Assembly: GCA_947463515.1 (NCBI GenBank)
Contig: CANHRI010000001.1
Coordinates: forward strand, 58,470-122,469
DNA length: 64,000 bases
Direction of reading: 5' to 3'
From: Flavobacteriaceae bacterium
Lineage (GTDB): Bacteria > Bacteroidota > Bacteroidia > Flavobacteriales > Flavobacteriaceae
Shown here: piece by piece, positions 40,945-50,185 of the stretch
Layout: every line of letters starts with the position of its first letter
Position numbering within the stretch: the stretch's first letter is position 1
Made by a program: the position numbers and the translations under genes
Notes under the pieces: generated by a model
Told to the model about the DNA's origin: nothing
The model's database searches: none
What the model saw: the letters and a program-made list of their open reading frames with translations, nothing else

Positions 40945-43335
40945 TTAATTGGCTTTGGGTTTTAGAACCAATAACGTTGACGTTGCTTCAATCTCTTTGC
41001 GGTTGAGTTTCATTTTCCGGAAACGGCCTTTGACAAAAAGTTCCGCTTGGTCATTGTAGTGCGGACTTGAGCGTACCCCCGATTGACCCGTAGGTAAAAT
41101 GCTTACACTATTTTCAACATCGGAGAAGTCGATAATACGACGGGTTGAAGGGCCACCGCCAATGTTATACTTCCCGTCTTCGGCCAAATAAAACAATAAA
41201 TTATTGATCACTTCATTTCCTCCGGGCACTTCAAAGGTACCTACATTAAAAATGGGTCGTAAGGCCGCCACTTTCCCCAGAGGATGCTGGAGCTCTAGTG
41301 TATGGACTTTCCCCCAACGCCAATGGGTATATTCGGTACCTAATTGGTTTTCTAATGCTTTAATCGCCTCATGAAACGAACGGTTCATCATTTGGTCTCG
41401 GGTTTCTTTACTGCCTTTGGTGTTTACATCATCCCACCACGGTGAATTGGGATTAATACTTTGTCCCGCGATCATTTGTTTGAGGATATGTGTTCCCAAG
41501 AATAAGGAAAAGCGCTCTTCCCCCAATTCGTCTTGAAAGGTGTTTTTTAGATAACAATACAGCCATTTGTTATAAATCGTAGGTGCGATATCATAGACTG
41601 CATGGGTTCCTTCCCATTGTTGGAGTGTTTCTAATGCACTTTTTTCAGTAGCTGTCAATCCGTTTTTGGGGATACATTTTATCCAATTTTTCGCTAAATC
41701 AGGATAAATTAAGGACGTATGGTCGTTAATCATGCGTTCCACATCGGAACGATCCCAATTATTTTTGGTAGCCAGCAGCGACTTGATGCGTTTGGCGCGG
41801 TCTTGGGGCAAATAATACCCGGGATACAAATAGCCGTCTATGGGTTCGGGTTGGTTATTCGCCGAATAGACATAATGCCAGTCGGGATTGATAGCATAGG
41901 GATTTTCTTCAAAAGGCAAAAAGGTCCGTTGGTCGTCTTTACCATTCGTTCCATCCAAAATAAAGTTGGGATTTACCCCTTCGGGCAAGCGATACAATTT
42001 CCCCGACGTGATCCAAGCGATGTTATTTTTTGCATCGCCATACATGACGTTCAAGCCGGGGGCGTGCACGAGACCCACCTTTTGATAAAAATCATCCAAA
42101 TTTTTAGCATGACTCAACCCATAGACGGCTTCCAAAATATGATTGGCGTGTTGGGTGTAAATCCACGACATGGTTACAGGATTTTTGGCTTTCAATCCTT
42201 TCAACAATCCATTCATCAGGGGCCCATGCGAGGAGGATTTTATGGTCAATGCAACATCGGCAGTATCTTTTACTTTGATGGTTTTGGTGCGCACGGAATA
42301 ATTCGCATAGCCTGAAGCTGTTTTGTATTGATGGGCATTTTGGGGATGATTTTCTTCTTGGAAAAAGTCCAAATCATCATTTTCAAACATGGTCAACCCA
42401 TACGCGTAATCGCGGTTATGTCCAAGTAAGGGAAAAGGGGTTCCGGCCAAATAGTAACCGTACATTTCATAACCGGGACAAGAAATGTGAGCCTCATACC
42501 ATGTCCCGGGTTGGGAGAACATGATGTGTGGGTCGTTGGCAAAAATAACCTTGTTGTTCTTGGTTTTTTCGGCACCGATTACCCAGCTGTTGCTTCCGAT
42601 AAAAGGAGGTACGGGCGATTGTTCGAGAAGTTCAGTGATTGATTTTGAAATCGCAGCATAATCATTGGCTTTGCCTTTATAGGATTTCAAACGGGTTTTG
42701 GCTAAGGCACCGTCCAGCCCAAAGTCGGCTAAATAGTCCATTCCCCATTCGTCTCGAATTTCCGTCAGTAACGGGTCGGTTTTTTGCGCCATGGCAAAAC
42801 TGAAGGACATGAATCCGAAGATGTTGTACATGTCTTTGAGGGTAAATGGAGTCTTTTCAACTCCGATCAAATCAAATTCAACGGGTGTTTTTCCTTCCTC
42901 TATATAGTGATTTACTCCATCAATATAGGCTTGGGCCAACTGGTAGGCTTCTGATTTTTTGTCCAACGCAGCTACCGCTTGGGCGGAATTTTCATCGATT
43001 CCGATACCTGCAAAGAACTTGTCGTTTTCTAAAGCTTTCGCCCCAAACAATTCCGACAAGCGTCCAGGAGCAATACGCCGCATCAACTCCATTTGCCACA
43101 AGCGATCTTGGGCATGTACGTAACCGAGAGCCCGTAATGCATCTTTTTGATTTTGGGCATAAATATGAGGCACACCGTAGTCATCAAAATAGACTTTGGT
43201 TTCGCTCGATAAGCCTGCCAATGACTGTTCGCCTTCGTATTGGGGTGCTTTCGTTTGGAAATAAACATAAATTCCAAGGCTAATAGCCAATACAATGGAC
43301 AATATAACCTGTACAATTCTTTTCACTATTTTCAT
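40945..43335 (-). CDS. Penicillin acylase family protein
   Basis: ALGYVHAQDRLWQMELMRRIAPGRLSELFG; GSNSWVIGAEKTKNNKVIFANDPH. Confidence 0.93.
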   Translation of the reverse strand: MKIVKRIVQVILSIVLAISLGIYVYFQTKAPQYEGEQSLAGLSSETKVYFDDYGVPHIYAQNQKDALRALGYVHAQDRLWQMELMRRIAPGRLSELFGAKALENDKFFAGIGIDENSAQAVAALDKKSEAYQLAQAYIDGVNHYIEEGKTPVEFDLIGVEKTPFTLKDMYNIFGFMSFSFAMAQKTDPLLTEIRDEWGMDYLADFGLDGALAKTRLKSYKGKANDYAAISKSITELLEQSPVPPFIGSNSWVIGAEKTKNNKVIFANDPHIMFSQPGTWYEAHISCPGYEMYGYYLAGTPFPLLGHNRDYAYGLTMFENDDLDFFQEENHPQNAHQYKTASGYANYSVRTKTIKVKDTADVALTIKSSSHGPLMNGLLKGLKAKNPVTMSWIYTQHANHILEAVYGLSHAKNLDDFYQKVGLVHAPGLNVMYGDAKNNIAWITSGKLYRLPEGVNPNFILDGTNGKDDQRTFLPFEENPYAINPDWHYVYSANNQPEPIDGYLYPGYYLPQDRAKRIKSLLATKNNWDRSDVERMINDHTSLIYPDLAKNWIKCIPKNGLTATEKSALETLQQWEGTHAVYDIAPTIYNKWLYCYLKNTFQDELGEERFSLFLGTHILKQMIAGQSINPNSPWWDDVNTKGSKETRDQMMNRSFHEAIKALENQLGTEYTHWRWGKVHTLELQHPLGKVAALRPIFNVGTFEVPGGNEVINNLLFYLAEDGKYNIGGGPSTRRIIDFSDVENSVSILPTGQSGVRSSPHYNDQAELFVKGRFRKMKLNRKEIEATSTLLVLKPKAN

Positions 43336-43390
43336 GATAAAAAGTAAGATAAACTTTAGTCATCGGGTATGATGATTTGTTTCAACAAAA

Positions 43391-43411
43391 AAAGCCTTTG
43401 GGTAAGGCTTT
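43391..43411 (-). terminator. Terminator of kynU
   Basis: Minus strand AAAGCCTTacccaAAGGCTTTTTTT. Confidence 0.75.
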
Positions 43412-43416
43412 CGAAT

Positions 43417-44703
43417 TTATTCTTTTTGTAAGGCTAAAATTCCCGTTTTCAATATCTGTCCAAATGCATACATATCTTCATACGAACAATAGAAAGGAGC
43501 GGGAGCCAGCCGGATTACATTGGGTTCGCGCCAATCGGTTATGACGCCATTTTTCATTAAATAATCGAACAAATTTCGACCTTGTCCATGTAAATACACC
43601 GACAATTGGCAAGCGCGTTCTTCGGGATTTTTGGGGGTGATGACTTCAAAATCGGCACCTTCTAATTGACTATCAATATCATGCAATACAAATTCGAGGT
43701 AAGCCGTCAATTGGTTTCGCTTGGCAATCAATCGGTCCATGCCTACCTCATCAAAGAGTTCGACCGATGCCAAATATGGAGCCAATGACAATATGGGCAA
43801 ATTACTCACTTGCCAACCGTTGGCACCTTGCACGGGATCAAAGTCGGGTTCCATTTTGAAACGACGTTCTTTATTGTGTCCCCACCAACCTGCAAAACGG
43901 GGTAAATTGGTGTGGTGGTGTTTTTCGTGTACAAAACAACCCGAGGCATTTCCAGGGCCGGAGTTCATATACTTATAGCTACACCAAGCCGCAAAATCGA
44001 CATTCCAATCGTGTAAATTCAATTGGATATTCCCAGCAGCGTGTGCCATGTCAAATCCCACATAAGCGCCCACAGCGTGACCTGCTTCGGTGATGGCTTT
44101 CATATCAAACACCTGACCCGTGTAATAATTCACACCGCCCCATAACACCAAAGCCAACTCCTCGCCTACTTCATTGATTTTGGCCAAAATATCTTCGAGA
44201 CGAATATTGTGTTCGCCTTCGCGTCGTTTTACCTCAACAATAGCGTCTTTGGGATCGAAACCGTGTACGCGAACTTGTGATTGAAACATATATTGATCGG
44301 AAGGGAAGGCTTTTTCTTCGCAAATGATTTTGTAGCGTTTGCCTTGCGGACGGTAAAACGAAACCATCAAAAGGTGTAGATTCACCGTCAAGGTATTCAT
44401 TACGGTAACTTCTGTGGGCAAGGCACCTACTATTTTACTGAGAGGCGCTGCAAAACGTTCATGGTAATCCCACCAGGGTTTTTCGGCATAAAAATGTCCT
44501 TCGACCGCCAAATTTGCCCAGTCATTCATAACCTGTTGCACAAATTGAGACGCCGATTTGGGTTGCAACCCCAACGAATTCCCCGTAAAATAAATTACAT
44601 TTTTACCCTCATGTTGAGGAAAAATAAACTGATCGCGGTACGCTCGCAGGTCGTCTTGGCTATCGAGTTGTTGTGCGAATTCACGCGTATTTTGAAATGT
44701 CAT
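43417..44703 (-). CDS. kynU: Kynureninase
   Basis: YFTGNSLGLQPKSA, VGFDMAHAAGNIQLNLHDWNVDFAAWCSYKYMNSGPG. Confidence 0.95.
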   Translation of the reverse strand: MTFQNTREFAQQLDSQDDLRAYRDQFIFPQHEGKNVIYFTGNSLGLQPKSASQFVQQVMNDWANLAVEGHFYAEKPWWDYHERFAAPLSKIVGALPTEVTVMNTLTVNLHLLMVSFYRPQGKRYKIICEEKAFPSDQYMFQSQVRVHGFDPKDAIVEVKRREGEHNIRLEDILAKINEVGEELALVLWGGVNYYTGQVFDMKAITEAGHAVGAYVGFDMAHAAGNIQLNLHDWNVDFAAWCSYKYMNSGPGNASGCFVHEKHHHTNLPRFAGWWGHNKERRFKMEPDFDPVQGANGWQVSNLPILSLAPYLASVELFDEVGMDRLIAKRNQLTAYLEFVLHDIDSQLEGADFEVITPKNPEERACQLSVYLHGQGRNLFDYLMKNGVITDWREPNVIRLAPAPFYCSYEDMYAFGQILKTGILALQKE

Positions 44704-44759
44704 CGTTTTGTTGGTTTGAAGGGTAAATGTAGTAATCTTGGAGGAGATTTGAAATAGTA

Positions 44760-44808
44760 ATTATGGGTTATGAATTATGAGTTATGAGTTATGAATTATG
44801 AGTTATGA
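44760..44808. repeat. Heptamer array, 7 units RTTATGR
   Basis: ATTATGG GTTATGA ATTATGA GTTATGA GTTATGA ATTATGA GTTATGA. Confidence 0.92.
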
Positions 44809-44852
44809 ATGAATTGCTGGTTGTATAATAGCTGCATCGACATATTGACACG

Positions 44853-44872
44853 CCTGCCTGCCGGCAGGCAGG
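44853..44872. repeat. 20-bp perfect palindrome
   Basis: CCTGCCTGCCGGCAGGCAGG. Confidence 0.9.
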
Positions 44873-44884
44873 TTGCCGCATTAA

Positions 44885-44912
44885 AAAAGGCCTTCATTTC
44901 TGAAAGCCTTTT
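44885..44912 (-). terminator. Terminator of queA
   Basis: Plus strand aaaaaaGGCcttcatttctgaaaGCCtttt; poly-T on the minus strand. Confidence 0.65.
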
Positions 44913-44917
44913 CTAAA

Positions 44918-45967
44918 TTATAAGATCAACATCGCGTCGCCATAGGAATAAAAACGATAGCGTTCTTTCACGGCTTCTTCGTAGGCTTTTTTCATTAAGT
45001 CATGTCCACAAAATGCTGAAATCATCATTAACAAGGTTGATTTTGGCGTGTGGAAATTGGTCACCATACAATTGGCAATACTAAAATCATAGGGTGGGAA
45101 GATGAATTTGTTGGTCCAACCATCATAAGGATTTAGCGTACGGTTGGATGAAACCGAACTTTCAATGGCGCGCATAGAAGTGGTTCCAATGCAACACACG
45201 CGGCGTTTATTTTCGATGGCTTTGTTGACGGTATCACATGCCTCTTGAGAAATGCGTAATTCTTCAGAGTCCATTTTATGTTTGGATAAATCCTCTACTT
45301 CTACGGGATTGAAGGTTCCTAATCCCACGTGAAGGGTGACTTCAGCGAAGTTGATACCTTTGATTTCAAGACGTTTCAACAAATGTTTTGAAAAGTGCAA
45401 TCCAGCAGTGGGTGCAGCCACGGCGCCTTCTTCTTTGGCGTAGATGGTTTGGTAACGTTCGGCGTCCTCTTCGGTAACTTCACGGTTGATATATTTAGGA
45501 ATCGGCGTTTCCCCTAATTCCTTCAATTTATAACGGAATTCTTCGTAGGAACCGTCGTATAAGAAACGAAGGGTACGTCCACGAGAAGTTGTGTTATCAA
45601 TTACTTCTGCCACTAATGAATCGTCATCGCCGAAATACAATTTATTACCGATACGGATTTTACGGGCAGGATCGACTAAAACATCCCATAGGCGTTGTTC
45701 CGCATTTAATTCTCGCAACAAGAAAACTTCGATACGAGCTCCTGTTTTCTCTTTGTTTCCATACATACGCGCTGGAAACACTTTGGTATTGTTTAAAATC
45801 ATCACATCGCCATCATCAAAATAGTCGATAATGTCTTTAAACAATTTATGTTCGATTTGCCCAGTGCTGCGGTGAACCACCATTAAGCGCGACTCATCGC
45901 GGTTTTCAGCAGGAAATTCGGCCAATAACTCTGGAGGTAAATGGAAATTAAAATGGGATAGTTTCAT
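44918..45967 (-). CDS. queA: S-adenosylmethionine:tRNA ribosyltransferase-isomerase
   Basis: [31 protein letters not shown]...[13 protein letters not shown]...THVGLGTF-like [13 protein letters not shown]. Confidence 0.95.
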   Translation of the reverse strand: MKLSHFNFHLPPELLAEFPAENRDESRLMVVHRSTGQIEHKLFKDIIDYFDDGDVMILNNTKVFPARMYGNKEKTGARIEVFLLRELNAEQRLWDVLVDPARKIRIGNKLYFGDDDSLVAEVIDNTTSRGRTLRFLYDGSYEEFRYKLKELGETPIPKYINREVTEEDAERYQTIYAKEEGAVAAPTAGLHFSKHLLKRLEIKGINFAEVTLHVGLGTFNPVEVEDLSKHKMDSEELRISQEACDTVNKAIENKRRVCCIGTTSMRAIESSVSSNRTLNPYDGWTNKFIFPPYDFSIANCMVTNFHTPKSTLLMMISAFCGHDLMKKAYEEAVKERYRFYSYGDAMLIL

Positions 45968-46053
45968 CTTTTTATAGCCTTTAAATTACATTGTTTTGCC
46001 TCACGACAAACGAGTGCAAATATACTATCCGCAAAAGGGGGTTGTCAAGTAAA

Positions 46054-47325
46054 TTACGATTTATTTTCCGACATTTCCCCTGAAATCCCTGCCTGCGCGA
46101 GATCACTCCAAAAAGTGGGATACGATTTTGACACCACTTCGGCATTTTCAATGCGTAGTGGCACACAAAGTGCTAATGGAGCAAAAGCCATGGCCATTCG
46201 GTGGTCTTGATAGGTCGCTATGGCCACATTGGGAATTAGGTGGGTTGACGATTCAAGATGTAATGTATCGGCGGTGGTTTGGATTTGTCCCCCTAGTTTT
46301 GAAATCTCTTGCTGCAGGGCTACTAACCGATCGGTTTCTTTAATTTTAAGCGTATGTAATCCGGTCAAAGTACATGAAATCCCGAGTCCGAAACAAGTCA
46401 CAGCAATGGTTTGTGCGATATCGGGAGCTCCAATTAAATGGGCTTCAAAATGGGAGGTTGTGGGAGGTGATACTTTGGTGATACGAAGGCGAAAATCGGG
46501 TAAAAATGTGGTGGTTACTCCTAATCTTTCGTACAAGGAAACCAAAACTTGATCGCCTTGTAAACTATTGGGCTGGTAGCTCGACAACGTAACTTCGGCA
46601 CCCACTTCCGATAAAGCGATTATACTATACCAATACGAGGCCGAAGACCAATCACTTTCCACGATAATCGACATCGAAGCACTTTCTTTTGGTAGAGAGA
46701 TCATAGGGAATACCCGAATCTGATTCCCTTCAAACGAACATATGACACCGATTTGTCGTAATAATGCCAGGGTCATTTGAATATACGGAATTGACGTGAT
46801 TTCACCTTCCAACGTTAGTTCAATACCCTTTTCCAAACTGGGAGCAATGAGTAGAAGGGCTGAAATGTATTGGCTGCTGACATGGGCGGGCAAACTAACT
46901 TTGTATAGTGATAGCTTTTTCCCTTTTATTCTCAAGGGCGGAAAACCGTCTTGTTCCGCATAGGTTATGTCGGCGCCCAATTGCCGAAGGGCTTCCACTA
47001 GAATTTGAATCGGGCGTTCTTTCATTCGCGACGAACCCGTAAGCAGGACTTCTTTGCCTTCTTGAATGGCAAAAAATGCGGTGAGAAATCGCATGGCCGT
47101 CCCCGCATGATGCACATCAATCAAAAGTTCATGCTGATTTTCGACCCGTAGTTTCTGAAGAGCCTGCATCATGACGTCCGAATCATCGGAGTTGGAGGTG
47201 TTTTCCAAATGTATGAACGGATATAGCGCTTGGAGCAAAAGAAGTCGGTTGGTTTCTGACTTAGAACCGGTTATGGCAATTTCTTTTCCAGTGATAAATT
47301 TAGAATGCAGTAAGTGGTTAGTCAT
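46054..47325 (-). CDS. aroA: 3-phosphoshikimate 1-carboxyvinyltransferase
   Basis: ITGSKSETNRLLLLQAL, HHAGTAMRFLTAFFA, LTGSSRMKERPI, KIKETDRLVAL; start MTNHLL preferred. Confidence 0.93.
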   Translation of the reverse strand: MTNHLLHSKFITGKEIAITGSKSETNRLLLLQALYPFIHLENTSNSDDSDVMMQALQKLRVENQHELLIDVHHAGTAMRFLTAFFAIQEGKEVLLTGSSRMKERPIQILVEALRQLGADITYAEQDGFPPLRIKGKKLSLYKVSLPAHVSSQYISALLLIAPSLEKGIELTLEGEITSIPYIQMTLALLRQIGVICSFEGNQIRVFPMISLPKESASMSIIVESDWSSASYWYSIIALSEVGAEVTLSSYQPNSLQGDQVLVSLYERLGVTTTFLPDFRLRITKVSPPTTSHFEAHLIGAPDIAQTIAVTCFGLGISCTLTGLHTLKIKETDRLVALQQEISKLGGQIQTTADTLHLESSTHLIPNVAIATYQDHRMAMAFAPLALCVPLRIENAEVVSKSYPTFWSDLAQAGISGEMSENKS

Positions 47326-47370
47326 GTAGCGAGTCAAATTTGAGTCCAACGCAAGGAGTCATGCGTACGA

Positions 47371-47398
47371 GTTATGAATTATGAGTTATGAATTATGA
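47371..47398. repeat. Heptamer array, 4 units RTTATGA
   Basis: GTTATGA ATTATGA GTTATGA ATTATGA. Confidence 0.85.
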
Positions 47399-47432
47399 GT
47401 TGAAAGTACCTAACTCTCCTCAAGGCCACGAG

Positions 47433-47539
47433 ACTAGTCACTAGTTACTAGTTACTAATTACTAATTACTAATTACTAGTCACTAATCACCAGTCACTAA
47501 TCACTAATCACCCCCGAAATTTCGGGGCTAGTCACTAAC
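47433..47539. repeat. Heptamer array, 11 units ACYARTY, followed by palindrome CCCCGAAATTTCGGGG and more CTAGTCAC
   Basis: Eleven in-phase 7-mers, 47433-47509, with no phase break. Confidence 0.95.
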
Positions 47540-47560
47540 CACCCCAATCGTGGCAAGTCC

Positions 47561-47896
47561 CTACTTCAGCTTCTCGTTATTGTGATGGCGATCGTGGTCA
47601 CGTTTTGTTTTCAAGTCCATTTTTTTATCAAATGCGGCTTGCAAATCGACCCCTGTTTGATTGGCCAAACAGAGCACGACAAATACGACATCGGCAAGTT
47701 CTTCGCCGAGATCTTTATTTTTGTCACTTTCTTTCTCCGATTGTTCGCCATAGCGGCGTGCAATGATACGAGCTACTTCTCCGACTTCTTCGGTGAGTTG
47801 CGCCATATTCGTGAGTTCGTTAAAATAGCGAACCCCATGATTTTTTATCCAATGATCGACGTCGAGTTGGGCGTTTTTTAGGTTCATGATTATCAT
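47561..47896 (-). CDS. MazG-like nucleotide pyrophosphohydrolase
   Basis: HWIKNHGVRYFNELTNMAQLTEEVGEVARIIARRYGEQ...DLGEELADVVFVVLCLANQTG. Confidence 0.9.
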   Translation of the reverse strand: MIIMNLKNAQLDVDHWIKNHGVRYFNELTNMAQLTEEVGEVARIIARRYGEQSEKESDKNKDLGEELADVVFVVLCLANQTGVDLQAAFDKKMDLKTKRDHDRHHNNEKLK

Positions 47897-47984
47897 TGAA
47901 ATTTAACAGTTACTAATTACGTAATTTAATATTTTTTTTTATTCTAGCATACCAATGAAATTTGAAAATTCATTAATATTAAAA

Positions 47985-48437
47985 CTACTCTTTAATACGA
48001 GTATCGATAAAAATAGTCACCGGACCGTCATTGAGTAAGGCAACTTTCATATCGGCACCAAAAATCCCTGTGCCCACTTTTTTCCCCAATTCCCGTTCCA
48101 TCGCCAACACAAAGGCTTCGTATAAAGGAATCGCTTGTTCGGGTCGGGCGGCCTTAATGTACGAAGGGCGATTGCCTTTTTTGGTCATGGCATGTAAGGT
48201 AAACTGACTCACCACTATACAATCCCCTTGGCAATCTTTCACTGATAGATTCATCCCCCCCTGCTCGTCGCCAAAGATGCGAAGGTTAGCAATTTTGGAC
48301 GCCAACCATTGCACATCGTCCATACCATCGGCTTCTTCTACACCCAACAAGATCAACAAACCCGTTTGAATTTCAGACACTATTTTTCCATCAACGGTAA
48401 CCGAAGCTTGTGTGACTCTTTGAAGAACTGCACGCAT
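47985..48437 (-). CDS. dtd: D-aminoacyl-tRNA deacylase
   Basis: [23 protein letters not shown]...[19 protein letters not shown]. Confidence 0.96.
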   Translation of the reverse strand: MRAVLQRVTQASVTVDGKIVSEIQTGLLILLGVEEADGMDDVQWLASKIANLRIFGDEQGGMNLSVKDCQGDCIVVSQFTLHAMTKKGNRPSYIKAARPEQAIPLYEAFVLAMERELGKKVGTGIFGADMKVALLNDGPVTIFIDTRIKE

Positions 48438-48445
48438 AGGTAAGA

Positions 48446-48494
48446 ATTATGAGTTATGAATTATGAATTTTGAGATTTGAATTTTGAGATTTGA
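48446..48494. repeat. Heptamer array that changes motif in phase (RTTATGA to ATTTTGA/GATTTGA)
   Basis: ATTATGA GTTATGA ATTATGA ATTTTGA GATTTGA ATTTTGA GATTTGA. Confidence 0.9.
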
Positions 48495-48573
48495 AATTGA
48501 TATTGAATTTTGAACTAGCCTCCCAGCCGCCGAAGAAATTCCACCAATCACGATTCAGTCCCGAAGTTTCGGA

Positions 48574-48605
48574 GCTAGTCACCAGTCACTAGTCACTGGT
48601 CACTA
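48574..48605. repeat. Heptamer array ACYRGTC, preceded by CCGAAGTTTCGG
   Basis: GCTAGTC ACCAGTC ACTAGTC ACTGGTC. Confidence 0.8.
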
Positions 48606-49565
48606 CAAACTCTTTCGTTCTTCAGCATACTGGTCTCCACGGTACTGTTCGTCATCTCCGGCTAAAATTTGTAAATAGCTACGGTAGCGCGACCACGCAA
48701 TGGTATCGGCTTCTAATGCTTTTTTCACAGCGCAATGAGGCTCTTCTTTATGTAAGCAATTGTTGAACTTGCACGATTCTTTTAAGGCAAAAAACTCTGG
48801 AAAGTAATCACTTACCTCTTCAGGCGCCATGTCTACCACGCCAAAACCACGAATACCCGGAGTATCAATAATTTTTGTCCCGAACGACAAATCAAACATC
48901 TCGGCAAATGTTGTCGTATGTTGCCCCTGCTGATGGGAATCCGAAATCGAAGCAGTACGTAAATCCAACCCCGGTTCCAACGCATTGACCAAAGTCGACT
49001 TCCCTACTCCAGAATGTCCCGAAAACATACATACTTTATCCACCATTAAAGCTTTTAGTTCCTCAAGACCTTTGGCTTCCAAGGCCGAAACACGTAAGCA
49101 ACGGTAGCCAATCTGACTGTAAACATACTGCAAATACAGTTGCTCATCCAATGCTGCATCGTCATAAGTATCTATTTTATTGAACACGAGAACCGCTTCA
49201 ATACCATAAGCCTCAGCAGTTACTAAAAAACGATCAATAAAACTGGTCGTTGTTGTAGGATTATTGATGGTTATCAGCAAAAAAACAACATCTACATTAG
49301 CCGCAATAATATGTACTTGTTTGGACAAGTTGACCGATTTGCGGATAATATAATTTTTTCGGTCGTGAATGGTGTGAATTTGTCCAATGGTTTCATCAGT
49401 GGACTGGTCTAGATCAAAATCAACGCGGTCGCCTACAGCAATCGGATTGGTACTTTTGATGCCTTGGATGCGAAATTTTCCTTTTATCCGACAATCATAG
49501 AGCTCTCCCGTATCCGTTTTTACCGTGTAGTAACTTCCCGTCGATTTGTAAACCCATCCTGTCAT
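48603..49565 (-). CDS. rsgA: Ribosome small subunit-dependent GTPase A
   Basis: MTGWVYKSTGSYYTVKTDTGELYDCRIKGKFR; GHSGVGKSTLVNAL; zinc motif CKFNNCLHKEEPHCAV. Confidence 0.95.
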   Translation of the reverse strand: MTGWVYKSTGSYYTVKTDTGELYDCRIKGKFRIQGIKSTNPIAVGDRVDFDLDQSTDETIGQIHTIHDRKNYIIRKSVNLSKQVHIIAANVDVVFLLITINNPTTTTSFIDRFLVTAEAYGIEAVLVFNKIDTYDDAALDEQLYLQYVYSQIGYRCLRVSALEAKGLEELKALMVDKVCMFSGHSGVGKSTLVNALEPGLDLRTASISDSHQQGQHTTTFAEMFDLSFGTKIIDTPGIRGFGVVDMAPEEVSDYFPEFFALKESCKFNNCLHKEEPHCAVKKALEADTIAWSRYRSYLQILAGDDEQYRGDQYAEERKSL

Positions 49566-49581
49566 GCTACAAAAATAAAAC

Positions 49582-49604
49582 AAAAAAGGCACCGAAGTGC
49601 CTTT
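49582..49604 (-). terminator. Rho-independent terminator
   Basis: Minus strand AAAGGCACttcgGTGCCTTTTTT. Confidence 0.8.
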
Positions 49605-49626
49605 AGTATTTTGAAATAATGCGGAA

Positions 49627-50145
49627 TTAGTATTTGTAAGCTACTCCTTTTTTGATGACCTGTGAGCCTCCCAATTGGTTGGAATTAGCCCCTACAGTCG
49701 CTTTATCAGCAGTTAATAAAATAAAAGGACATCCTAACTTAGCCGCTTCCATTTTTAATTTTTTCTCTGCTTTTTTATCTCCTGTGTTTCCGGTTTGGAA
49801 GTTGATCAAACCTGTTTTTCCACGTACTTCTTCTCCTTTTTTCAAACCTGAGATGTACGCTTTGTCTTCTAAGATGACCACTTTCTCCCAATCGTCCTCA
49901 CCGTTCACCACGATTTTCTCTGTAACTTCTTCTACACGACCCGATTTTCCGTAAACGATTTTTTCAATAGCATACTTACTTACTGTGTTTTCTGCATCCT
50001 CGCCATCATACTTGAATACGATGGTGTACTCTTCTAATTTAACTACTTTTCCGGTAATCACTTCACCGTTGTGCTTGTAAATTTTGTCTGCCTGTGCTGA
50101 TACGATGGAAGTGATCAGGGCAAATAGTAAAACTAATTTTTTCAT
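49627..50145 (-). CDS. Hypothetical secreted/periplasmic protein
   Basis: MKKLVLLFALITSIVSAQADKIYKHNGEVITGKVVKLEEYTIVFKYDGED; start MKKLVL preferred. Confidence 0.75.
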   Translation of the reverse strand: MKKLVLLFALITSIVSAQADKIYKHNGEVITGKVVKLEEYTIVFKYDGEDAENTVSKYAIEKIVYGKSGRVEEVTEKIVVNGEDDWEKVVILEDKAYISGLKKGEEVRGKTGLINFQTGNTGDKKAEKKLKMEAAKLGCPFILLTADKATVGANSNQLGGSQVIKKGVAYKY

Positions 50146-50185
50146 GATAAATAATTTAGAGGTTATCGAACGCAATATTAAGAAA

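Noticed and set aside
41719-42315. 198-aa plus-strand ORF inside the penicillin acylase gene
   Set aside because: Antisense shadow of a recognised enzyme.
47433-47539. Possible CRISPR array
   Set aside because: Units are 7 bp with no spacers and no cas genes nearby.
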